In this document: positions 1 to 6,321 of the stretch, in pieces
Numbering within the stretch: position 1 is the stretch's first letter
How the letters are laid out: each line of letters begins with the position of its first letter
The notes under the pieces: generated by a model
What the model was told of the DNA's origin: nothing
Seen by the model: the letters and a program-made list of their open reading frames with translations, nothing else
The model's database searches: none
Source: Actinomycetes bacterium
GTDB lineage: Bacteria; Actinomycetota; Acidimicrobiia; Acidimicrobiales; Palsa-688
NCBI GenBank assembly: GCA_021827225.1
Contig: JAKAXG010000237.1
Location: forward strand, 1-6,807
DNA: 6,807 nucleotides
Direction: 5' to 3'
Made by a program: the position numbers and the translations under genes

Positions 1-235
1 TGTCCTGGGGGCGGCAGGAAGGAGACGCGACCGAACTCGGCTCGGTCCGGGCGGTGAGGGCCATCGTCATCGTGCTGTATCCCCCCTCCGGGCCCGGGTT
101 CAGCGCCGTCACGGTCACCCCCGGAGTGGACTGGCCCCCCTGGGCGACCGCCTCGGGGGGCGATCCACCCACCAGAACCCCCGCCGCGGCGATCGCGCTC
201 AGCGGGGCGGCCCATGAGGTGATTCTGCGTCTCAT
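1..235 (-). CDS. Secreted protein of unknown function, N-terminal part (runs off left edge)
   Basis: The frame opens at an ATG (233-235 on the minus strand) and stays open for 78 codons to the window edge, so the C-terminus is missing. The start is supported by an AAGGA Shine-Dalgarno element 7 bases upstream. The product begins with a typical export signal: basic MRRR, a hydrophobic Ala/Leu/Val-rich stretch (about residues 9-23), then a likely signal peptidase I site near AVA-Q at residues 30-33. The mature part seen so far is rich in Thr, Ser, Pro and Gly (for example TVTALNPGPEGGYSTMTMAL) and has one Cys at about residue 74. That is compatible with an extracellular beta-rich domain, but no family is recognised and no function is proposed. 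It lies downstream of the protease gene on the same strand, but the 304-base gap argues for its own promoter. The signal peptide and ribosome binding site make a real gene likely; identity needs the missing part. Confidence 0.62.
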   Translation of the reverse strand, partial: MRRRITSWAAPLSAIAAAGVLVGGSPPEAVAQGGQSTPGVTVTALNPGPEGGYSTMTMALTARTEPSSVASPSCRPQD

Positions 236-293
236 ATCTCCGTCCTTGGCCTGCTCAGCGGGCAGGGAGCCTGAAACGCGGCCATCGGGGCCT

Positions 294-333
294 GATATAG
301 CGACGTCCGCGGTCGCCACGACGACCGCGGACG
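294..333 (-). promoter_or_regulatory. Perfect 12-bp inverted repeat beside a -10-like element
   Basis: Seen directly: arms CGTCCGCGGTCG (304-315) and CGACCGCGGACG (322-333) are exact reverse complements with a 6-base spacer. On the minus strand the right end of the dyad is followed after 4 bases by TATATC (299 to 294), a plausible -10 box about 58 bases ahead of the secreted-protein start codon. No good -35 box lies at normal spacing; the dyad occupies that position. The simplest inference is an operator overlapping a promoter for the gene starting at 235. A hairpin terminator for transcripts arriving from the protease gene is the alternative, although no T-run follows on the minus strand. 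Confidence 0.45.
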
Positions 334-500
334 ATGATCGCTGCTTGATCCAGGCCGCAGATGTTCCATTTCACGGCGCCCCATGGTCGAACTCGTTCTG
401 CTCGACAACCTCAGCTGCCAGGCTCGCGCCCATGGGGCGGGATCTCCACGGCCATTGTTCCCTTCCTGGGTCCAGCGCCGGGTTCCGCCGTTGGGGGGTA

Positions 501-522
501 CGGCCCCAGCGGGGGAGGGCCG
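501..522 (-). terminator. Weak candidate terminator hairpin after the protease gene
   Basis: About 17 bases beyond the protease stop, the minus-strand transcript can pair CGGCCC (522-517) with GGGCCG (506-501) around a 10-base loop. A second small CCC/GGG stem with a UUCG loop lies between it and the stop codon. There is no U-tract. GC-rich hairpins without a U-tract are common behind actinobacterial genes, but short stems arise easily in DNA this GC-rich, so this is tentative. Confidence 0.25.
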
Positions 523-539
523 ATCCCCGAAGGGGTGGT

Positions 540-1703
540 CTAGGCGGCGGGCCGGGCGCCCAGCGCGACCCTGGCCGAGTGCGGCGGTCCCGACGGCCGG
601 AGCCACGTGACCGCGACGACGGACCCCGGCCGGAGCGACAGGATGTCTCCCTCGAGACCGTAGCCGGATGTCACCGGCCGGCCGTTGAAGGAAGTGATCG
701 TGTCACCGGGCACCACCCCTGCGGAGGCGGCCGGGCTGCCCGGCTGCACCTCGACGACGGGCGTGCCGCCGCCCGGGCGCACCGGGTTCGCCACCTCCAC
801 CCCGAACAGGGGCCGGCCGTGGTCCGGGGCGGCCGGCGATTGGGGTAGCGGGGTGGAGGACAACCGGTGCGCCGACGAGGCGGTGAGCTCGGCGGCCACG
901 GTCCTCGCCGTGTTGATGGGGATGGCGAAGCTGGCGGTCGGCGTCGGGTTGTAAGGCGAGGGGTTCACCTTGACGGTGTCCATACCGATTACCGCTCCGG
1001 CGGCGTCCACCAGGGGTCCGCCGGAATCGCCCAGCTGGATCGGGGCCGAGGTGCCGATCAGGCCGCTGAGAGCCTCTGCGCCGCCGCCGGCGGAGTTGGT
1101 GGCGGTGAGGGTCTGGTTGAGGGCGGTGACGGCGCCGGTCGCCTCCGACGGGAGACCCCCCATGCCCAGGGCGTTGCCGAAGGCCCTGACGGGCGCCCCG
1201 ACGCCTATCCCGCTGGAATTTCCCAGGGCGACGGTGGGCAGCCCGGAGGCGCCGGTCAGGGACAGCACGGCCACATCTGCAGCTCGGCTGTAGCCCACCA
1301 CGGTCGCCGGGTACATGCGGCCATTGGCCACATCGGTGGCGGTGATCGAAGTGGCACCGGAGATCACGTGATAGTTGGTGAGGACCTCCCCGCCCGGGGT
1401 GAGGACCATTCCCGTGCCGGCGGAGGCCCCGTTCTGGTCGCCGAGGACGGTGTTGATGTCCACCAGGCCCCGGTCGACCTGCCCGGTGGACACGGCCGTC
1501 TCGGCGGCGGGCCCGTGGGGTGGGGCGGCCTGGGTCGCGTGGGCGCCGGTCGGGATGGCGCAGCCGGCGAAGGCGCCGGCCGCCAGGCACGCGGCCGCCG
1601 CTCCGGCCACCACGAGGTTCCTGGAGGGCCTGCCGCTCGCCCGCCGGCGGTCGGCGGAGTCGGTTCCGTCGGTGCGGTCGTAGTTCACATAGGGATGGGC
1701 CAT
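540..1703 (-). CDS. HtrA-like trypsin/PDZ serine protease, membrane- or lipid-anchored
   Basis: This 387-residue protein is an extracytoplasmic serine endopeptidase of the trypsin-like/PDZ class, which cleaves misfolded or regulatory proteins outside the membrane. Domains in order: charged N-terminus (1-29, with RRR), one hydrophobic segment (about 30-47), a Pro/Ala/His-rich linker (50-75), the protease domain (about 80-270) and a PDZ domain (about 298-385). The catalytic triad is intact: His112 in TNYHVI, Asp143 in AADVAVL, Ser227 in LGDSGGPL. GDSGGP replaces the GNSGGP usual in DegP. The PDZ domain carries the usual AGVVPGDTI and FNGRPV segments. The hydrophobic segment ends FAGC (Cys48), close to a lipobox, so it may be a lipoprotein rather than a single-pass membrane protein. 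The ATG has AAGGAGG 9 bases upstream. It is divergent from the ABC importer. The family is certain; the substrate is unknown. Confidence 0.94.
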   Translation of the reverse strand: MAHPYVNYDRTDGTDSADRRRASGRPSRNLVVAGAAAACLAAGAFAGCAIPTGAHATQAAPPHGPAAETAVSTGQVDRGLVDINTVLGDQNGASAGTGMVLTPGGEVLTNYHVISGATSITATDVANGRMYPATVVGYSRAADVAVLSLTGASGLPTVALGNSSGIGVGAPVRAFGNALGMGGLPSEATGAVTALNQTLTATNSAGGGAEALSGLIGTSAPIQLGDSGGPLVDAAGAVIGMDTVKVNPSPYNPTPTASFAIPINTARTVAAELTASSAHRLSSTPLPQSPAAPDHGRPLFGVEVANPVRPGGGTPVVEVQPGSPAASAGVVPGDTITSFNGRPVTSGYGLEGDILSLRPGSVVAVTWLRPSGPPHSARVALGARPAA

Positions 1704-1732
1704 GGCAGGCCACCTCCTTCACTGCCGGCCAT
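1698..1732 (-). promoter_or_regulatory. Protease ribosome binding site inside a possible hairpin loop
   Basis: The strong Shine-Dalgarno AAGGAGG (1719 to 1713) sits 9 bases before the protease ATG. GGCAG (1726-1722) and CTGCC (1708-1704) can pair around a 13-base loop containing it. The flanking GGCC (1730-1727) could also pair with GGCC (1701-1698) across an AU bulge, burying the start codon. The Shine-Dalgarno is clear; the structure is only a possibility. Confidence 0.5.
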
Positions 1733-1824
1733 GAGGGGCCGTCGCGTCTCCCGCCCAGGTCTGTCACAGCCAACGAGACGGCATCTGAGGGGTGAGAGCC
1801 GGCCGTGAGCAACCTTGGACCCAA

Positions 1825-1851
1825 ATTATCGGACCCTGCTGTTCTTGCCAA
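1825..1851 (-). promoter_or_regulatory. Candidate sigma70-like promoter for the protease gene
   Basis: Reading the minus strand, TTGGCA (1851-1846) is followed after 15 bases by GATAAT (1830-1825), within an unusually AT-rich patch for this region. The spacer is shorter than the ideal 17; TAATTT used as the -10 would restore 17. Transcription would start near 1817, giving a leader of roughly 115 bases before the protease ATG. This is motif resemblance only. Confidence 0.35.
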
Positions 1852-1891
1852 GCAGCCCGCCGCCTAATCGGCCTGACCGGAGGGGCCCCCG

Positions 1892-1934
1892 CCGGATGAC
1901 CATTTCATCGACCTGTCGGCAACTGTTCATCCGG
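1892..1934. repeat. Inverted repeat with extra half-site, candidate operator
   Basis: CCGGATGA (1892-1899) and TCATCCGG (1927-1934) are exact reverse complements with a 27-base spacer. A further TCATC (1905-1909) forms a closer inverted pair with GATGA (1895-1899) across 5 bases, and lies 22 bases, about two helical turns, from the third copy (1927-1931). Three phased half-sites between divergent genes suggest a binding site for a dimeric regulator. No regulator gene is visible in the window. Confidence 0.35.
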
Positions 1935-2127
1935 GCGACACCACCAGGTCGCCTCAGCTTTGCGCGCCACTGTTACCTTCGCACCGAGTGAGGTCATAGC
2001 GCTTCTGGACGATCGCTGCCGCCGTGCGGATCACGTCGGGGGCTGGGCACGTCTCCGAAGTGACCAGGTTCGGGACCCGGAACGGGCGACCCGGCGACGA
2101 TCCAATCAAACGTGACAAGGAGAACCC

Positions 2128-3231
2128 ATGCGTGCATCACTTGGCCGGCGGTGGGCCGCCGGAGGTCTGGCCGCGACAACCATCACCCTCTGCGCGGCTT
2201 GCGGCTCCAGCGGCAGGTCGTCGGCGTCGGCTGCGAAGGCCGCCACAGCGGCCGCCGCGGCCTCGCCATCCGGCAGTCCGGCGACCAAGGTGCCGCTCGT
2301 GGTATATGCCGCCGAGGGCTACGACCAGGCCATGGTGACCGCCTTCCAGAACGCCACCGGAATCCCCACGAAGCTGGTCGATCACTCGACCGGTACGCTC
2401 CTCGCCAAGATCCAGGCCGAGGGCAGCAATCCCCAGTGGGGGATCCTGTGGACCGACGGCGATGCCGCCTACGCCGCCTTGGACAAAGAGGGCATGCTGC
2501 TGCGCAACTTCGAGCCCGACACCGGGACGCTCAGCGCGCTGGGCAGGAAGGTGGTGCCGGCCGACAAGAGCTACGTACCCACCGGTCTCACCGTGGCGGG
2601 TGCCCTCGTGTACAACAGCCAGGTCGTGTCCAGCCCACCGACCAACTGGACGCAGCTCACCCAACCGCAGTGGAAGGGGGCGGTGGGCATGAACAACCCG
2701 GCCATCTCCGGCCCGACCTACTCGGTGGTGGCGGGCATCATGCACCAGCTGGGCGGAGTTCCGCAGGGCGAGAAGTTCTTCAGGTCCATGGCGGCCAACG
2801 GCCTGCACATCTACAACACCAACAAGGTCACCCTCACCGGCCTGCTCCAGGGTCAGATCAAGCTGGCGATAGTGCAGAACTCGGCGGGCATCGGCTTCGA
2901 GTACAAGTATCCCCAGCTGAAGGTGGCCTACCCGCAGAACGTCACCGACCTGCCCAGCGTCATCGGTATCGACGACAAGGTGTCCGCCGCCGAGCAGGCC
3001 GAAGCCAAGCGGTTCGCCGACTTCGTCTACTCGCCGGCCGGTCAGCGCGTGATGCTGAACGGGGATCCCCACGGCGACTCCCTGTTCTTCCCGATCCTGT
3101 CCGGAACCTCCCAGCACAAGCTGGTACCGCAACTGTCGAGCATCCCCATCCAGTTCATCAACCCGCAGACCTGGGGGCCCCGGGAGGGCACCATCAACCA
3201 GTGGTTCACCGCCAACGTGGTGAACGGGTGA
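2128..3231 (+). CDS. ABC importer solute-binding lipoprotein, AfuA/FbpA-like fold
   Basis: This 367-residue protein is the extracytoplasmic receptor of the importer encoded by the next two genes. The signal peptide (1-24) has GRRW and a hydrophobic core, then CAACGSS. Cys25 is the likely lipidated residue, although the -3 position is Cys rather than the usual Leu. An Ala/Ser linker follows (about 30-53). The body matches extracellular solute-binding proteins of the AfuA/FbpA (COG1840) type: VVYAAEGYD at 58-66, DHSTGTLLAKIQAE at 85-98, ILWTDGDAA at 106-114, VYNSQVV at 161-167, and a GLLQGQIKLAIVQN segment ending near 251. In ferric FbpA proteins the last segment leads into a Tyr-Tyr iron-binding pair; here Ser252-Ala253 stand there, and the His near the start of the domain appears to be Gly64. 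Iron is therefore doubtful; phosphonates, phosphorylated sugars or polyamines are alternatives within the broad family. ATG follows AAGGAG by 5 bases. The stop overlaps the permease start. Confidence 0.94.
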   Translation: MRASLGRRWAAGGLAATTITLCAACGSSGRSSASAAKAATAAAAASPSGSPATKVPLVVYAAEGYDQAMVTAFQNATGIPTKLVDHSTGTLLAKIQAEGSNPQWGILWTDGDAAYAALDKEGMLLRNFEPDTGTLSALGRKVVPADKSYVPTGLTVAGALVYNSQVVSSPPTNWTQLTQPQWKGAVGMNNPAISGPTYSVVAGIMHQLGGVPQGEKFFRSMAANGLHIYNTNKVTLTGLLQGQIKLAIVQNSAGIGFEYKYPQLKVAYPQNVTDLPSVIGIDDKVSAAEQAEAKRFADFVYSPAGQRVMLNGDPHGDSLFFPILSGTSQHKLVPQLSSIPIQFINPQTWGPREGTINQWFTANVVNG

Positions 3232-5129
3232 CCGCCGCCGCCTCGAGCGGCGCCCGCGTGCGCCCCGGGCCGGTCGCCGCCGCCACCCTGGGGGTCCGAC
3301 TCCGCCGCCGCAGCAGGATGGCGGGGCCCGCGGTCCTCGCCACCGTCGTCGCCGTGCTCCTCGTGGTCCCGTCCCTGTCTTTCCTCGTCCAGGCCGTTTC
3401 GCCCCGGTTGTTCGGACAGGGTCCGGCATGGTTCACCTGGGCCAACGTGACCAGCGCCTTCCAGCAGAACCTGGGTCGGGCCATGATCGACACGGTCGGG
3501 GTGTCGCTGGCCGCCGGCGGGTTCGCCGTGATCGTGGCGGGCGGCTTGGCGGTGGCGGCGGAGCGGACCAACGCCTATGGGCGCCGGTTGTTCGTCCTCG
3601 GCCTCTGGGCCGTCCTGCTCGCGCCGTCGTATCTGATCTCCGTGGGATGGGAGGAGATCGTCATGCCGTCCGGCCTGCTCGGCGCCGCCGGTCTGCACAG
3701 CGGCGCCTTCGAGCACCTCATCCTGGGCCCGGCCGGGGTCGCCCTGGTCCTGGGTTGCAAGGGCGTGCCGTTCGCCTACTTCGCCCTGGCCCCGTCTCTC
3801 GGGGCTGTCGGAGGTGACCTGGAGGACGCCGTCAGGGTGCACGGCGGGGGCCACTGGCGGGTGGTTCGGACCGTGGGGCCGGTGCTCATGCCGGCGCTGC
3901 TGGCCGGCTTCGTGATCGTCTTCGCGGAGTCGGTGGGGGATTTCGGTGTCGCTTCCACCATCGCCGCCAGTTCCCACTTCCCGGTAGCCACATACGTTCT
4001 CTACGAGTCGATCTCGACCTTCCCCGCCAACTTCGGGGTCGGCGCCGTGGTGGGCTGGGCTCTGGTGGTGGCGGTCGGTGGAGCCCTGCTGGCCCAGCAC
4101 CTGCTGGTCAGGGGGCGCAGCTTCACGGTGGTGACCGGACGGTCACGGGCCGCCCGCCGGCGCGAGCTGACCGCCGGCGGCCACGTCCTGGCGGCCGGGT
4201 TCGCCGGAGGCTACTTCGGGCTGGCGCTGGGGGTACCGGTGCTCGGGGTGATCTCCTCCTCGCTCCTCGTCCCGTTCAGGCCGATCGGCCTCTCGGCTCT
4301 GACCCTCTCCAACTACCGGGGGCTGCTGGGCGTCGCCGGCCTCGGCGGCCCGCTGCGCTTCTCCGCGGAGATCGCCGTCATCTGCGCGCTGGCTACCGTG
4401 GCCGTCGGCGCCCTCCTGGCCCGCCTGCTCTCGCGGCCCCAGGGCGGAGCGGTGCGGGCCGTGCTCGATCTGGCGCTGATCGTCGCGGTGGCCCTTCCGG
4501 GGGTGGTGTTCGCCGCCGGGTACATCTTCGCATTCAATCTGCCGGTCATGGGCCGGCTCGGGCTGTCGCTGTACGGGACGGTCCCCTTGCTGGGCATGGC
4601 GTACGTCGCCGTCGCCGTGCCTCAGTCGTCACGCATACTTTCGGGACCGCTCGCCCAGGTCCAGCAGAACCTCCTTTCCGCCGCCCGGGTGCACGGCGCC
4701 CCCGCCGTGCGGGCGTGGCGCAAAGGGGTGGTTCCCCTTCTGGCCCGCCCGCTGCTGTGGGCTGCACTGCTGGCTTTCAGCGCCACCTTCTTGGAACTGC
4801 CGGTCTCGGAGCTCCTCAGCCCTCCCGGTGTGACACCGGTGTCGGTGGCCATCCTCAGAGTCCTCGGCAAGGCCAACATCGGCCAGGGCACCGCCCTGTC
4901 GGTCATCTCCGTCGTGTTCACCCTCGCCGTGGTTGCTCTGGTCCTCGGGGTGTTCCGCCTGGTCGCCCCACCCGGTTGGCGGCTGTGGCAGCAGGCCACC
5001 TCGCAATCGATCGACAGAGAAGCGGCACAGGAGCCGGGGGCGGCGGCCCGCGCTCCCTCCGAAGGCCAGCAGTCTGCGGGATCCGCCCATCCGGTAGCGG
5101 TGGGTGTCGGGGGAGGGGGCGGCTCGTGA
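3228..5129 (+). CDS. ABC importer permease, two fused MetI-like domains (FbpB type)
   Basis: This 633-residue integral membrane protein forms the translocation channel. Two binding-protein-dependent permease domains are fused, as in FbpB/ThiP-type importers, so one chain replaces a permease pair. About twelve helices can be placed: near 33-57, 86-110, 120-140, 167-190, 222-240 and 270-292 in the first half, and near 318-347, 378-400, 410-433, 447-467, 508-527 and 556-580 in the second. Each half has an EAA-type coupling loop that docks on the ATPase: DLEDAVRVHGGGHWR (197-211) and NLLSAARVHGAPAVR (481-495). A hydrophilic 50-residue tail ends in a Gly run. The frame stays open far upstream, through the binding-protein gene, but the likely start is GTG 3228, whose GTGA overlaps that gene's TGA. 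ATG 3318 is possible but has a poorly spaced Shine-Dalgarno and would shorten the basic N-terminus. The function as permease is secure; the substrate follows the binding protein and is unknown. Confidence 0.94.
   Translation: MTAAASSGARVRPGPVAAATLGVRLRRRSRMAGPAVLATVVAVLLVVPSLSFLVQAVSPRLFGQGPAWFTWANVTSAFQQNLGRAMIDTVGVSLAAGGFAVIVAGGLAVAAERTNAYGRRLFVLGLWAVLLAPSYLISVGWEEIVMPSGLLGAAGLHSGAFEHLILGPAGVALVLGCKGVPFAYFALAPSLGAVGGDLEDAVRVHGGGHWRVVRTVGPVLMPALLAGFVIVFAESVGDFGVASTIAASSHFPVATYVLYESISTFPANFGVGAVVGWALVVAVGGALLAQHLLVRGRSFTVVTGRSRAARRRELTAGGHVLAAGFAGGYFGLALGVPVLGVISSSLLVPFRPIGLSALTLSNYRGLLGVAGLGGPLRFSAEIAVICALATVAVGALLARLLSRPQGGAVRAVLDLALIVAVALPGVVFAAGYIFAFNLPVMGRLGLSLYGTVPLLGMAYVAVAVPQSSRILSGPLAQVQQNLLSAARVHGAPAVRAWRKGVVPLLARPLLWAALLAFSATFLELPVSELLSPPGVTPVSVAILRVLGKANIGQGTALSVISVVFTLAVVALVLGVFRLVAPPGWRLWQQATSQSIDREAAQEPGAAARAPSEGQQSAGSAHPVAVGVGGGGGS
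5112..5125 (+). promoter_or_regulatory. ATPase ribosome binding site inside the permease's poly-Gly codons
   Basis: GGAGG (5112-5116) lies 9 bases before the ATPase GTG (5126). It is part of the codons for the Gly run that ends the permease, so the same bases encode the permease tail and act as Shine-Dalgarno. It supports GTG 5126 as the start and suggests coupled translation. Confidence 0.6.
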
Positions 5130-6307
5130 CCCGCCGGAATCCTCTGGCGCGGGCCGAGCAGGCGGTCTCGGAGGCCCCGGACCTGCTCATCGAGCGGGTG
5201 ACCAAACGCTTCGGCGCCAAGATCGCCGTGGACGGGGTCAGCCTCTTCCTAGCGGCCGGTCAGTTCCTGGTGCTTCTGGGGCCGTCAGGCAGCGGCAAGT
5301 CGACATTGCTGCGCTGCCTCGCCGGGATCGACGTTCCGACATCCGGGACCATCACCTTCGGCGACACAGTGGTCGACGGGCCGGGATTCCACCTGCCCCC
5401 CGACCGCCGCGGTCTGGCCATGGTGTTCCAGGACTACGCCCTGTGGCCCCACCTGACAGCCCAGGCGAACGTGGCCTTCGCCCTGGACCGCACGCCCATG
5501 GCCGCCGACGAACGCCGCACCCGGGCCCGGGCCATGATGGACAAGGTGGGGCTGCCCGGTCTGGGCGGGCGGTACCCCGGGCAGCTGTCGGGAGGCGAGC
5601 AGCAGCGGGTGGCGCTGGCCCGGGCCCTGGTGGGAAGGCCCGGTCTTCTGCTCTTCGACGAGCCACTGTCCAACCTGGACGCCGACCGTCGGGAACGGTT
5701 GAGGGTCGACATCGGGACGATGGTCCGCCAGCAGGGGGCCACCGCGGTGTACATCACCCACGACCAGTCGGAGGCGTTCGCGCTGGCCGACCGCATCGGG
5801 GTTCTCCAGGAAGGTCGGCTGTCCCAGCTCGGCACCCCCGAAGAGGTGTACTTCGACCCGGCAGACGCCTTCGTGGCCCGCTTCACCGGCCTGGCCGGGG
5901 AGCTCCGCGGCACCGTCGCCGGGACCGGCCGTCTACCGGCTTCGCCGCACCTGAACGGGGTGGCCCCCCGCAACTACGGATCGCAGCCTCTCGGCCAGAC
6001 GGTGTCGGTGGAGGTATCGGGTGTGACGGTGACCGGCCGGGTCCTCGGCTCCTGGGTGCCGGGACCGGGGCACCCGGCGCGGGTGCTGGTACGGCCGCGG
6101 GCCCTCCAACTGGGTCCCGACGGGTCGGGTGTTCCCGGGGTGGTCCGGGAGGCGGCGTTCAGGGGTTGGGGCTACGAGCACGTGATCGAGCTGTCCGGCG
6201 GGCAGGTGCTGACCGGCGTGGCCGCCGAGCACCGGATGCCGTTCGGTCGCCCGGTGAGCGTGGGATTGGCCGCCGCCGGTTGCCTGGTCGTGCCCGACGA
6301 GCCCTGA
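5126..6307 (+). CDS. ABC importer ATPase with C-terminal TOBE-like region (FbpC/PotA type)
   Basis: This 393-residue cytoplasmic ATPase powers the importer by binding the EAA loops of the permease. The nucleotide-binding domain (about 19-250) has every expected motif: aromatic A-loop residue Phe29 in KRFG, Walker A GPSGSGKST (52-60), Q-loop Gln102 in VFQDYALWP, signature LSGGEQQR (154-161), Walker B LLLFDEP (174-180), D-loop SNLD (182-185) and switch His212 in ITHDQSEA. The PDRRGLAMVFQDYALWPH stretch and the post-H-loop GTPEEVYFDPADAFVARFTG are typical of the polyamine/iron/spermidine importer ATPases. The C-terminal 130 residues resemble the TOBE domain that dimerises or regulates such subunits (RVLVRPRALQLG, FRGWGYEHVIEL). 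The start GTG overlaps the permease TGA by GTGA, with the Shine-Dalgarno inside the permease tail codons. It is full length, with no missing catalytic residue. This is the last gene of the operon, ending 9 bases before the convergent acyl-CoA dehydrogenase. Confidence 0.97.
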   Translation: MTRRNPLARAEQAVSEAPDLLIERVTKRFGAKIAVDGVSLFLAAGQFLVLLGPSGSGKSTLLRCLAGIDVPTSGTITFGDTVVDGPGFHLPPDRRGLAMVFQDYALWPHLTAQANVAFALDRTPMAADERRTRARAMMDKVGLPGLGGRYPGQLSGGEQQRVALARALVGRPGLLLFDEPLSNLDADRRERLRVDIGTMVRQQGATAVYITHDQSEAFALADRIGVLQEGRLSQLGTPEEVYFDPADAFVARFTGLAGELRGTVAGTGRLPASPHLNGVAPRNYGSQPLGQTVSVEVSGVTVTGRVLGSWVPGPGHPARVLVRPRALQLGPDGSGVPGVVREAAFRGWGYEHVIELSGGQVLTGVAAEHRMPFGRPVSVGLAAAGCLVVPDEP

Positions 6308-6321
6308 GCCGGGGACTCAGG
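6303..6321. terminator. Small hairpin spanning both convergent stop codons
   Basis: CCTGAG (6303-6308) and CTCAGG (6316-6321) are perfect reverse complements around a 7-base loop, forming a 6-bp stem readable from both strands. The stem contains the ATPase TGA (6305-6307) and, on the other strand, the acyl-CoA dehydrogenase TGA (6319-6317). An alternative GGAC/GTCC stem (6313-6324) overlaps it. No T-run is present on either side. It is the only candidate bidirectional terminator at this junction, and a short one. Confidence 0.4.

Larger units (their letters stand above)
236..539. other. Intergenic region between protease and secreted-protein genes
   Basis: No convincing gene is seen here. 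The region holds weak GC hairpins just behind the protease stop codon, and a perfect 12-bp inverted repeat next to a TATATC element ahead of the secreted-protein gene. Short open frames crossing it on both strands lack ribosome binding sites and continue into the neighbouring genes out of frame. Confidence 0.6.
1704..2127. other. Divergent intergenic region between protease and ABC importer
   Basis: This 424-base stretch separates two start codons facing away from each other, so it must hold control elements for both. Seen: a sigma70-like minus-strand promoter candidate, a cluster of GATGA/TCATC half-sites, and a GC palindrome around 1877-1895. For the importer the best core element is an extended -10-like TGTTACCTT (1971-1979) with no matching -35; that would leave a leader of about 140 bases. 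An imperfect TTACCT/AGGTCA pair (1973-1978 and 1991-1996) overlaps it. A clean Shine-Dalgarno AAGGAG ends 5 bases before the importer ATG. No small gene, tRNA or recognised riboswitch was found. Confidence 0.6.

Noticed and set aside
1685..1732. A 15-codon upstream open frame on the minus strand overlapping the protease start codon.
   Set aside because: There is no Shine-Dalgarno before its ATG and the peptide has no leader-like composition, so it is probably chance.
703..1851. Long open frames antisense to and overlapping the protease gene (for example 703-1851 minus, 867-1808 plus).
   Set aside because: The products are Arg/Gly/Pro-rich with no recognisable domain, while the 540-1703 minus frame has a complete protease triad and PDZ domain.
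1973..1996. TTACCT and AGGTCA facing each other upstream of the importer, considered as an iron-regulator (DtxR/IdeR) box.
   Set aside because: The 12-base spacing and arm sequences do not fit the 19-bp DtxR/IdeR consensus, and one position mismatches. It is not enough to claim iron control.
2066..2081. GTTC/GAAC inverted pair upstream of the importer start.
   Set aside because: There are only 4 bp of clean pairing and the inner bases fold poorly, so it is not distinguishable from chance in GC-rich DNA.
2112..3227. The permease frame stays open for 372 codons upstream of its start, across the whole binding-protein gene, suggesting a giant 1005-residue protein.
   Set aside because: The upstream part is Arg/His/Gln/Pro-rich translation of the binding-protein gene in the wrong frame. 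That gene has a signal peptide, family motifs and a strong ribosome binding site. Long false frames are expected at this GC content.
2137..3429. A 430-codon minus-strand frame opposite the binding-protein gene.
   Set aside because: It is low-complexity Arg/Gly/His-rich, has no plausible start signals and lies opposite a well-supported gene.
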